DNA of 64,000 bases from Jeongeupia chitinilytica. GTDB taxonomy: Bacteria; Pseudomonadota; Gammaproteobacteria; Burkholderiales; Chitinibacteraceae. The position numbers were made by a program, and so were the translations under genes. The DNA lies in assembly GCF_014652315.1 (NCBI RefSeq), contig NZ_BMYO01000005.1, positions 62,001 through 126,000 of the forward strand, in the 5' to 3' direction. Under the pieces are notes generated by a model. The model made no database searches and was not told the origin of the DNA. It saw nothing but the letters and a program-made list of their open reading frames with translations. Within the stretch, counting starts at the first letter, position 1. The number at the start of each line of letters is the position of its first letter. Positions 36,306 through 43,915 of this stretch are shown here, piece after piece.

Positions 36306-37160
36306 ATGCGTTGGAAGGACATGCGCGAGAGCGCCAACGTCGAGGATCGGCGCGGGCAGGGCGGCGGCGGACGGGGCGGCTTCCGGCTCGGCATCGGCGG
36401 CATCATTGCCGTCGTGGTCATCAGTCTGCTGCTGGGCAAGAACCCGCTGGAAATGCTCGGGCTGGTATCGCAGTTTACCGGCGGCGGACAGGTCAACCAG
36501 CAGCAGGCGGCGCCGGCCGCCAACGACGAAGGCAAGCAGTTTGCCGCACGGGTCCTCGGCGATACCGAGGATACCTGGACCAAACTGCTTGCCGACAACG
36601 GCATGGCCTACAAGGCGCCGCAGCTGGTGCTGTTCAACAATCCGACCCATTCCGGCTGCGGGCAGGCCGTTTCGGCGATCGGCCCGTTCTATTGTCCGGC
36701 TGACAGTACCGTCTATCTCGACCTTGGTTTTTTCAGGGAGCTGAACCAGCGCTTCGGCGCCAAGGGCGAATTTGCGCAGGCTTACGTGATCGCCCACGAG
36801 GTCGGCCATCATGTGCAGAACCTGATGGGCATCTCGGACAAGGTGCACCGGTTGCAGAAGGGCAAGGGCGAGGCCGCAGCCAACGCGCTGTCGGTGAAGC
36901 TGGAGCTGCAGGCCGATTGTCTGGCCGGTGTCTGGGGGCATTATGCGCAGTCGCGCGGGCTGCTTGAAGCCGGCGACTTGCAGGATGCGCTGACCGCGGC
37001 GCAGGCGATCGGGGACGACACACTGCAGCGTAACGCCGGACGCAACGTCACGCCGGATTCGTTTACCCACGGTTCGTCTGCCGAACGGATGCAATGGCTG
37101 CAACGCGGGTTCGACTCCGGGCAGATGCAGGACTGCAACACCTTCGGTGGCAAAGGGTGA
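36306..37160 (+). CDS. ypfJ: neutral zinc metallopeptidase (YpfJ family)
   Basis: A 284-residue membrane-anchored protease. The N-terminus is basic and Gly-rich, with one transmembrane helix at about 32-52. The catalytic motif is VIAHEVGHHVQNLMG (HExxH), and the following LELQADCLAGVWGHYA holds the third ligand. GHGS-like HGSSAERMQWLQRGF closes the domain. The role is not known; the family is widespread. Confidence 0.92.
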   Translation: MRWKDMRESANVEDRRGQGGGGRGGFRLGIGGIIAVVVISLLLGKNPLEMLGLVSQFTGGGQVNQQQAAPAANDEGKQFAARVLGDTEDTWTKLLADNGMAYKAPQLVLFNNPTHSGCGQAVSAIGPFYCPADSTVYLDLGFFRELNQRFGAKGEFAQAYVIAHEVGHHVQNLMGISDKVHRLQKGKGEAAANALSVKLELQADCLAGVWGHYAQSRGLLEAGDLQDALTAAQAIGDDTLQRNAGRNVTPDSFTHGSSAERMQWLQRGFDSGQMQDCNTFGGKG

Positions 37161-37187
37161 GCCGCTGTTTGCGACTCCGGTGCCGGA

Positions 37188-37418
37188 CTAGTCGCTGAGT
37201 GCGGCGGCGAGCTCGTCGACGAGCTCGGCCCAGTCGGAGTCCTCGTCGAGTGCTTCGGCAAGGAACTCGGACTGGGACTCGGTCCAGAACGGCGCGGCGC
37301 TCAGTGCCGTGCCGGCGGCCAGGCGGTGACTGGCGATGAACTGGCGGATGCTGTGACCGTCGTCGGGCAGGCCGAGCTGCTTGAACAGCACGGCGAGGGT
37401 GTGGTGGCTGGTATCCAT
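37188..37418 (-). CDS. DUF2789 protein
   Basis: A 76-residue soluble protein of the DUF2789 family: LAVLFKQLGLPDDGHSIRQF, then PFWTESQSEFLAEALDEDSDW. The function is unknown. It is convergent with ypfJ. Confidence 0.85.
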   Translation of the reverse strand: MDTSHHTLAVLFKQLGLPDDGHSIRQFIASHRLAAGTALSAAPFWTESQSEFLAEALDEDSDWAELVDELAAALSD

Positions 37419-37473
37419 CGGAGCGCTCCGGTTGCGGCATGCTCCAGTCTAGCGCCCCGATCCGATGTCGTGG

Positions 37474-37878
37474 TCAGTCGTCCCAGTCGCGACCGCGATG
37501 GCGATGGCCGTCGTCGTCGTCGTGACGACCGCGGCGATAGCCTTCGCGATATCCGTCGTAGTAACGGTGGCGTTCATACACCCACGGCGGCGGAGCCGGA
37601 CGGTACTCGGCACGGCGCCAGTAACCCTCGCGCCAGTAGGGACGCGGTGCTTGGACCCAGCCGCCTTCGACCCAGACGTAGCCCGGGCGGGGCGCAGGCG
37701 CGACAATGACCGGGGCGGGCTGGACGACTACCGGTGCGGGTTGGACAACGACCGGTCCGGGAATGCCGATACCGATGCCGATGTCGACATTGGTGCGTGC
37801 CTGGACTGGTGCGGCCAGCAGGGTGCCGGCGGTCAGCAGTGCTGCCGCCGTACGGATCAGGATGTGGCGATGTTTCAT
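37474..37878 (-). CDS. secreted YXWXXGXW-repeat protein
   Basis: A 134-residue exported protein. A signal peptide (to about residue 27) is followed by a Pro/Val repeat (VVQPAPVVVQPAPVIV), then two Y-x-W-x-x-G-x-W-type units, YVWVEGGW and YWREGYWRR, and a basic Arg/Asp/His-rich tail. The start at 37878 is set by AAGGAGA; the frame to 38109 has no site. The family is of unknown function in the envelope. A related gene lies at 39185-39481. Confidence 0.8.
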   Translation of the reverse strand: MKHRHILIRTAAALLTAGTLLAAPVQARTNVDIGIGIGIPGPVVVQPAPVVVQPAPVIVAPAPRPGYVWVEGGWVQAPRPYWREGYWRRAEYRPAPPPWVYERHRYYDGYREGYRRGRHDDDDGHRHRGRDWDD

Positions 37879-38105
37879 GTGGATCTCCTTTCTGCTTCCG
37901 GCCGGACGGATCCGGCGTGTTTGGCGACAGCCGCTTGCGGGCGGGGCTGCACTGCCTTGTCTGGTATCGCTGTTTCCAGCATACCCACGTCGCGCAGAAA
38001 GGCTTGTGAGCGCGCTCACAAGGACGGTAACTGATTGTTTGCAATGGAACTTTATCGAAGAGGGGCGGCCGCTTGCCGACCGCCCCGTTCGGGTGCGCTG
38101 GCGCG

Positions 38106-38315
38106 TCACGCAGCCAGTCGGGTATCGGCGTTTCCCGTATCGTCCTTGAACATTGCAGCGAGCTGCGCGCGCAGTTCGGGGGTGTCCTGATGACCGTGTG
38201 CCTTCACGGCGTGCTCGATCGTGGCTTCGAGCAGTTCCGCCTCGGTATCGGCGGAAATCTTTACCGAGCAGGTACTGCCCGGATAGTCACGACAATCGAT
38301 GTATTTCCTGCTCAT
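38106..38315 (-). CDS. DUF1059 small protein
   Basis: A 69-residue soluble protein with the DUF1059 pattern MSRKYIDCRDYPG, then C-SVKISADTEAELLEATIEHA and later HG. The invariant Cys pair is visible. AGGAG precedes ATG 38315. The function is unknown. Confidence 0.85.
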   Translation of the reverse strand: MSRKYIDCRDYPGSTCSVKISADTEAELLEATIEHAVKAHGHQDTPELRAQLAAMFKDDTGNADTRLAA

Positions 38316-38535
38316 GGTTGGGCTCCTGGTTGCAGGCAACAATGCCTTCCACCCTGTATATGGAATGGATGAGGCCTCTTTTACTTATACGCCGATGCGG
38401 TGCGGTCGGAGCAGGCAGGGTCGGCACTTGCGGCCGTTCGTCCAGCGCTGCTGACAAGTGGGGGGATTTGCCGGCTGCCGCTGCATTTGCCGTTGCAGCG
38501 ATACGGCTGCACCGTTTTGAAGAAGGAGTGGAATC

Positions 38536-39111
38536 GTGAAGCGCTTGATGGCATTGGCTACCGTTGGACTGATGGCATGCAGCACCATGCAGCAGCCGGC
38601 AGCACTGATCCCGACACAAGGCGGTGGGGTGGCACTGATTTCGGCCACCGTGGACTCGACCGACACGCTGGGTGCCAAGGCCGAGGCCGACATCCGCGGC
38701 ATCGACGACCCGGGTTTCCGTGCCAGGGTTTACGCCAGCCGGCGCGACGTGCTGCGGACGACGTCGGCCCAGTCGGATCCGAATGGCGAGCTGGCGGTGC
38801 TCGACCTGAAACCGGGCCGCTACGTTGTGGCGGGGGCTTACACCACATGGGGCGGCGGGGGCGGACCGAGTGTCGACAGCAACGCCCGGCAGGCCTACAT
38901 CCCGATCGGCCGGGAGTTCGAGGTCAAGGCCGGCGAGGTGGTGTACCTGGGGAGCCTCGGTTTCACGCTCGACAACAACGAACGCGCCACGGTACGCGAT
39001 GCATGGGCCCGGGATGCCTCGCACCTGCAGGCGACCCGTGGCATCCGGCAGGTCGACGGATTGGTGACGCGGCTGATCGCGCCGGACGGCACGGTCTTCC
39101 TGCGCCGCTGA
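38536..39111 (+). CDS. putative lipoprotein
   Basis: A 191-residue lipoprotein of unrecognised family. The lipobox LMAC ends at Cys15 and is a type-II cleavage site. The mature part is mostly beta, with ELAVLDLKPGRYVVAGAY resembling a carboxypeptidase-regulatory-like strand pattern. It is the first of three consecutive envelope genes on the plus strand. Confidence 0.7.
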   Translation: MKRLMALATVGLMACSTMQQPAALIPTQGGGVALISATVDSTDTLGAKAEADIRGIDDPGFRARVYASRRDVLRTTSAQSDPNGELAVLDLKPGRYVVAGAYTTWGGGGGPSVDSNARQAYIPIGREFEVKAGEVVYLGSLGFTLDNNERATVRDAWARDASHLQATRGIRQVDGLVTRLIAPDGTVFLRR

Positions 39112-39184
39112 ACAGTGGCGGGATTCACAGACCGTCGGCAGGGGCATTCCGTAAGCTTCGGGGATCGAAACTCCGGAGGCCGGC

Positions 39185-39481
39185 ATGTTCCGCAGGACCT
39201 GCAAAGTACTACTGATTGCCGCGGCGCTGTCGCTGGCGCCGCAAGCACTCGCGCGAACCGACATCGACGTTTACATCGGCATTTCGCCGCCCGTGCGGAT
39301 CGAGCAGGCGCCACCGGTGCGTTACGGTTATGTCTGGCGACCGGGCTACTGGGTGGCCACCGAGCCGAGGGCGCGGTATCGCTGGAAGCGCGGCTACTGG
39401 GCCCGTGATCCGTACTACCGGCCCCACGGGAGTCGGCATCATCACAAAGAGCGTCATCACCACCATCACCGCCACCACTGA
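39185..39481 (+). CDS. secreted YXWXXGXW-repeat protein with His-rich tail
   Basis: A 98-residue exported protein, paralogous to the one at 37474-37878. A signal peptide to about residue 23 is followed by TDIDVYIGISPPVRIEQAPP, then Y-x-W repeats YVWRPGYW and YRWKRGYW. The tail is nearly all His/Lys (SRHHHKERHHHHHRHH), which could bind metals. GGAGG is seen ahead of the start. Confidence 0.8.
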   Translation: MFRRTCKVLLIAAALSLAPQALARTDIDVYIGISPPVRIEQAPPVRYGYVWRPGYWVATEPRARYRWKRGYWARDPYYRPHGSRHHHKERHHHHHRHH

Positions 39482-39558
39482 AAGCGCGCCGGGGCGGGAA
39501 CTTGGTTGCGGCCACGCCCACCAACCCATTTTGCTTGATCAAGAAAGGAATCGAATTC

Positions 39559-40191
39559 ATGCGTGCACGCTCTCTCTTGCTACTTCCGCTGGCCTTCGTG
39601 CTTGCCGCCTGCGACAAGGTTGAGCCGATCGCCCAGCAGGCGGCCTCGGCGGTGGTGGCCGAAACGCTGAAGCAGGCCGGCAGTCAGGCGCAGTCGGTGC
39701 TCGACAAGGCCAAGGACGATGCCAACAACGCGCTGTCGGGCATGGGGATCGACGCCAGTGCGACGGTCGACTCGCTGAAGGAAAAGGCGCGTGCGGCGCT
39801 CAAGGAGCAGGCCGCATCGCTCGGAGCCAGTGACTGGCATACGCTTGAGCAGCACGTCGGCAAGTATCCGCGCGACATTGGCCTGTATACCGATGTCAGC
39901 CCGATTGCTCCGGAGCTCAAGCGCCTGCTGGGCAACCGTTTCGAGACCTTCAAGGAGTGGATGGGAACGCAGGGCCCGCTGCAGAAGGAACAGGGTGTCC
40001 TCTACACCACCGGCAACAAACCGCATTCTGCAGGTGACGGCAGCGCCTACCTGCTGATCAACCCGGACAAGCGCACGCTGGAGGTCGGCATGATGTCCAA
40101 GGGCAAGCTGGTCGTCTATGCCAGTGCCGGCGACACAATCTACAAGCCGAAGGATGTGGAGACCGTGGTACAGAACATGGCCAGCCGCTGA
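39559..40191 (+). CDS. putative lipoprotein with Ala-rich coiled coil
   Basis: A 210-residue lipoprotein: lipobox LAAC with Cys18, an Ala/Gln/Lys-rich helical part at about 25-90, then a C-terminal domain with GNKPHSAGDGSAYLLINPDKRTLEVGM. AAAGGAA precedes ATG 39559. Not matched to a known family. A terminator follows. Confidence 0.75.
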   Translation: MRARSLLLLPLAFVLAACDKVEPIAQQAASAVVAETLKQAGSQAQSVLDKAKDDANNALSGMGIDASATVDSLKEKARAALKEQAASLGASDWHTLEQHVGKYPRDIGLYTDVSPIAPELKRLLGNRFETFKEWMGTQGPLQKEQGVLYTTGNKPHSAGDGSAYLLINPDKRTLEVGMMSKGKLVVYASAGDTIYKPKDVETVVQNMASR

Positions 40192-40205
40192 TCCGCGAAC
40201 TGCCG

Positions 40206-40236
40206 GAAAAGGGCCGCCGAGTGCGGCCTTTTTTCT
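40206..40236 (+). terminator. terminator after the lipoprotein gene
   Basis: Stem AAAAGGGCCGC with GCGGCCTTTTT (one G-T pair), loop CGAGT, and a T6 run. It separates the envelope genes from the wecB-nfr operon. Confidence 0.85.
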
Positions 40237-40547
40237 TTATTCCGGATCAATGATGTTACCGGTAACTATTTGCACATTACGAATTCGATCATTTATGTCA
40301 AAATTGTTGACATATAAATCGGTGCGCCGCTGGTTTGCCGCGGATGGTGCAAGACAGACTGCACAGCCCTGTTGTCTATGCCATTCTTACAGCACAATGT
40401 TCCACTGTGCCGGCTTTGACGGCGCGACGCGCAATGTCGCGGTTTGGCCGTAAACATGTCGTTGCTTCCGGGGCGGCCATCAAGGCCGGTGTCGTGGTGC
40501 AAGGCCGGATTGGCGACGGACGCTGCGAAGCAGCAACAGGAGCTTTC
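40237..40547. promoter_or_regulatory. promoter region of the wecB-nfr operon with two palindromes
   Basis: This 311-base AT-richer gap holds no gene I can support. It contains a perfect 12-base palindrome GTTACCGGTAAC (40255-40266) and an inverted repeat TATGTCAA-AATTG-TTGACATA (40294-40314). The second includes TTGACA, a perfect -35 hexamer on the plus strand, and its partner on the minus strand. A dimeric regulator is possible at either. Confidence 0.45.
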
Positions 40548-41666
40548 ATGCAAGACATTCTGCTGGTCTCGGGTACCCGCCCGGAAATCATCAAGATCGC
40601 GCCGCTGTACCATGCGCTTAAGGCCCATACCCGGGCGAACGTGCAATGGCTGCATACCGGCCAGCACGGTGAAATGGCGCATCAGATCCTGGCCTGCTTC
40701 GACATTGTTCCGGACATCGTGCTCGAGCGGCGGGGCAGCAGTCTGGCCGATTTCAGCATTGGCTGCCGCGAGCAGCTCGAAGCGGTGATGCTGAGCAAGC
40801 CGTGGTCGCTGGTTATTGTCCAGGGCGATACCGAAAGCGCCTTTCTGGGTGCCCTTGCCGGTTTTTACCACCGTGTTCCGGTCGCGCATGTCGAAGCCGG
40901 GCTGCGCACCTACAATCCGGACCGTCCGTTTCCGGAAGAGGGAATCCGCCAGATGATCGGCCGGGTTGCACGCTTCCACTTTCCGCCGACCGAACGCGCG
41001 CGCGAAGCGCTGCTGTCGGAAAACATTGCCGAAAAGCACATCACGCTGACCGGCAACACCGTGATCGACGCCCAGCAGTGGGTGATGGCCAACCGCGGCA
41101 TCCGCCGTCGTGTCGAGGGGCGCGGTCACATGCTGGTCACGGTGCACCGGCGCGAGAACTGGGGCAACGATGTCGAGGAAATCTGTCATGCGATTGCCGA
41201 TATCGCGACACGCCATCCCGAACTGGACGTGCTGTTCCCGGTCCACCTGAATCCGGTGATCCAGAAGCCGGTACGCGCGATTCTTGGCCATGTCGCGAAC
41301 GTCAAGCTGACGGCGCCGATGGATTACCTCGACATGCAGCAGGCCTTGGTCGATTCGTGGCTGGTGCTGACGGATTCCGGAGGCCTGCAGGAAGAGGCCC
41401 CGACATTCGGTGTGCCGCTACTCGTGCTGCGGGACGAAACCGAGCGCCCCGAGGCGATCGAGGCCGGTTGCGCCCGGCTGGTCGGCACGCGGCGCGAGAC
41501 CATCGTCGAGCAGGTTGAAACGCTCTGGCAGGACGCCGCGGCCTACCGCACGATGCAGCAGACCGGCAATCCGTTTGGCGACGGCAAGGCCTGCGAGTAC
41601 ATCGTTGCCGCGCTGCGCAAGGGGCTGGCGTACAAGCCGCACAACCAGGCTCCGGACTTCGCCTGA
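40548..41666 (+). CDS. wecB: UDP-N-acetylglucosamine 2-epimerase (non-hydrolysing)
   Basis: A 372-residue cytoplasmic enzyme that makes UDP-ManNAc from UDP-GlcNAc. The typical motifs are present: GTRPEIIKIAPLYHAL at the N-terminus, QGDTES, HVEAGLRTYN, TGNTVIDA, VTVHRREN and the catalytic DSGGLQEEA. ATG 40548 follows CAGGAG. It is the first gene of the operon with nfrB and nfrA. That suits a pathway whose polymer contains ManNAc, as established for the E. coli Nfr glycan, where wecB lies elsewhere in the genome. Confidence 0.95.
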   Translation: MQDILLVSGTRPEIIKIAPLYHALKAHTRANVQWLHTGQHGEMAHQILACFDIVPDIVLERRGSSLADFSIGCREQLEAVMLSKPWSLVIVQGDTESAFLGALAGFYHRVPVAHVEAGLRTYNPDRPFPEEGIRQMIGRVARFHFPPTERAREALLSENIAEKHITLTGNTVIDAQQWVMANRGIRRRVEGRGHMLVTVHRRENWGNDVEEICHAIADIATRHPELDVLFPVHLNPVIQKPVRAILGHVANVKLTAPMDYLDMQQALVDSWLVLTDSGGLQEEAPTFGVPLLVLRDETERPEAIEAGCARLVGTRRETIVEQVETLWQDAAAYRTMQQTGNPFGDGKACEYIVAALRKGLAYKPHNQAPDFA

Positions 41667-41680
41667 GGCAGGACACGACG

Positions 41681-43915
41681 ATGTCATTGCTGGATGTCTT
41701 TTCAACCTATCTGTACGGCCTGAAGCTGCTGGCCATCACCGTTGCGGTGCTGATGCTGATCAGCGGCATCGATGACCTGTTCATCGACGTCGTCTACTGG
41801 GTGCGCCGACTCTGGCGTGCGCTCACCGTCTACCGCAATCACGACCGTCTCGATTACAAGGCGCTGTACGAGCCGGCGGAAAAACCGCTGGCGATCATGG
41901 TGCCGGCGTGGCACGAAACCGGCGTGATCGGCAAGATGGCCGAACTGGCCGCGACGACGCTCGACTACGAGAACTACCACGTCTTCGTCGGCACCTATCC
42001 GAATGACCCGGATACCCAGCGCGATGTCGACGAGGTCTGCGCGCGTTTCCCCAATGTCCACAAGGTCGTCTGTGCCCGGCCGGGGCCGACCAGCAAGGCC
42101 GATTGCCTGAACAACGTGCTCGACGCCATCCTGCAGTTCGAGCGCAGCGCGCGGTTCGAGTTTGCCGGCTTCATCCTCCACGACGCCGAAGACGTGATTT
42201 CGGACATGGAACTGCGGCTGTTCAACTATCTGGTCGACCGCAAGGATCTGATCCAGATTCCGGTCTATCCGTTCGAGCGCGAATGGACCAACTTCACCAG
42301 CCTGTCCTATCTCGACGAATTTGCCGAACTGCACGGCAAGGACGTGCCGGTGCGCGAAGCGCTGGCCGGTCAGGTACCGAGCGCCGGTGTCGGCACCTGT
42401 TTCAGCCGTCGCGCGGTCCTGCTGCTGCTGGCCGACGGCGACGGCATCGCCTTCGACGTGCAGAGCCTGACCGAAGACTACGACATCGGTTTCCGGCTCA
42501 AGGAAAAGGGCATGAAGGAAGTGTTCGTGCGCTTCCCGGTCATTCGTCATCCGCAACGCGCCGGCCTGCGTGAACTGGTGCTGGGACAGAACGATCGCGA
42601 TTCGAACGTGATCTGCGTTCGCGAGTACTTCCCCGATACCCTGCACACCGCGGTACGGCAGAAATCGCGCTGGATCATCGGCATCGTCTACCAGGGCTTC
42701 AAGACGCACCGCTGGACCGGCGACTGGACGCTCAACTACTTCCTGTGGCGCGACCGCAAGGGCGCGATCAGCAACTTCGTCAGCTTCATCGCCTCGCTGA
42801 TCCTGCTGCAGCTGCTGGCGCTGTGGGTGTACCAGCGGCTGTGGCCGGACGCCTACCGCTGGCTGTCGATCTTCGAGGGCGACGTCTGGCTGGTCTCGCT
42901 GCTGTGGATCAACTTCCTGCTGATGAGCAACCGGATGCTGCAGCGGATCATCTTCGTGTCCGGCTACTACGGCCTGGCGCAGGGGCTGATGGCGCTGCCG
43001 CGGCTGTTCTGGGGCAATCTGATCAACTTCCTCGCCAACTGGCGGGCGCTGAGCCAGATCATTGCCCAGGGCGATCCGCGTCGCGTGGCGTGGGACAAGA
43101 CGACGCACGACTTTCCCAGCGTCGGGGGCGAAAACCGTGCCCGCCATCCGCTGGGGCAGATTCTGGTCGAGCAGGGCGCGCTGACGCCGGCGCAGCTCGA
43201 AGCCGCGCTGACCCACCGCAGTCACGGGCTCCGGCTCGGCAGCTGGCTGGTGCACGATGGCGTAATCAGTGCCGAGACGCTGGCCAGGGCGGTGGCAGCG
43301 CAGAGTCATGTCGATTACGAACCGGTCGATGCCTATCGTTTGCCAGACACGCTGGTTGCGATGATTCCGGCCGGAATCGCCTTGCACTATGCGGTGATTC
43401 CGGTGCGCGAAGAGGATGGCACCCTGGTGGTGGCCAGCGAATCCGATCTTGATCCGGTGTCGCTGGCGGCGCTGGCGCGCAAACTGGGGCGGCCGGTGCG
43501 CTACGTGATCGCGGCCAAGGGGCAGGTGACTGTCGGCCTGCGCCGCTGGTACGTCCGCGCCCTCCGGGACGATCCGCGCGCGTTGCTGGACAAGGTTGTC
43601 AAGGCAGGGTGGCTGACGCCCGAACAGGCCGATGCGATCTGGCAGGCTTTCGTTCCGAAACAGGTCCTGTTTGCCGAAATCCTGATGTCGCTCGGCCATA
43701 TCCAGCCCTCTGCGCTGAAGGCGCTGCTGCTGCGGCACGAGCGTAGCGACCTGAGCTTCGGCCAGTTCCTCGTCCGCGAGGGCGTGGTCAGCGCCGGGAC
43801 GCTCGACGAAGCGCTGCGGCTGCAGCGCGAACTGCAACCGACCATGCCTGCCTTGCTGCAACAGCATGGCGTCGGTGCCGACAAGCTTGATTCACTCCGC
43901 CCGGCGGCAGCATGA
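41681..43915 (+). CDS. nfrB: Nfr-type glycosyltransferase with c-di-GMP-binding MshEN domain
   Basis: A processive inner-membrane GT2 glycosyltransferase of 744 residues, the same size as E. coli NfrB (bacteriophage N4 adsorption protein B). Membrane helix about 10-30; GT domain with HDAEDV (D-x-D-like), LTEDYDIG (T-E-D) and QKSRWIIG (QxxRW); then membrane helices about 365-440. From about 485 the MshEN-like region starts (LGQILVEQGALTPAQLEAAL, RLGSWLVHDGVISAETLARA), with a second such unit near the C-terminus (LSFGQFLVREGVVSAGTLDEA). In studied relatives this module binds cyclic di-GMP and switches on polymer synthesis. Overlaps nfrA by four bases. Confidence 0.95.
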   Translation: MSLLDVFSTYLYGLKLLAITVAVLMLISGIDDLFIDVVYWVRRLWRALTVYRNHDRLDYKALYEPAEKPLAIMVPAWHETGVIGKMAELAATTLDYENYHVFVGTYPNDPDTQRDVDEVCARFPNVHKVVCARPGPTSKADCLNNVLDAILQFERSARFEFAGFILHDAEDVISDMELRLFNYLVDRKDLIQIPVYPFEREWTNFTSLSYLDEFAELHGKDVPVREALAGQVPSAGVGTCFSRRAVLLLLADGDGIAFDVQSLTEDYDIGFRLKEKGMKEVFVRFPVIRHPQRAGLRELVLGQNDRDSNVICVREYFPDTLHTAVRQKSRWIIGIVYQGFKTHRWTGDWTLNYFLWRDRKGAISNFVSFIASLILLQLLALWVYQRLWPDAYRWLSIFEGDVWLVSLLWINFLLMSNRMLQRIIFVSGYYGLAQGLMALPRLFWGNLINFLANWRALSQIIAQGDPRRVAWDKTTHDFPSVGGENRARHPLGQILVEQGALTPAQLEAALTHRSHGLRLGSWLVHDGVISAETLARAVAAQSHVDYEPVDAYRLPDTLVAMIPAGIALHYAVIPVREEDGTLVVASESDLDPVSLAALARKLGRPVRYVIAAKGQVTVGLRRWYVRALRDDPRALLDKVVKAGWLTPEQADAIWQAFVPKQVLFAEILMSLGHIQPSALKALLLRHERSDLSFGQFLVREGVVSAGTLDEALRLQRELQPTMPALLQQHGVGADKLDSLRPAAA

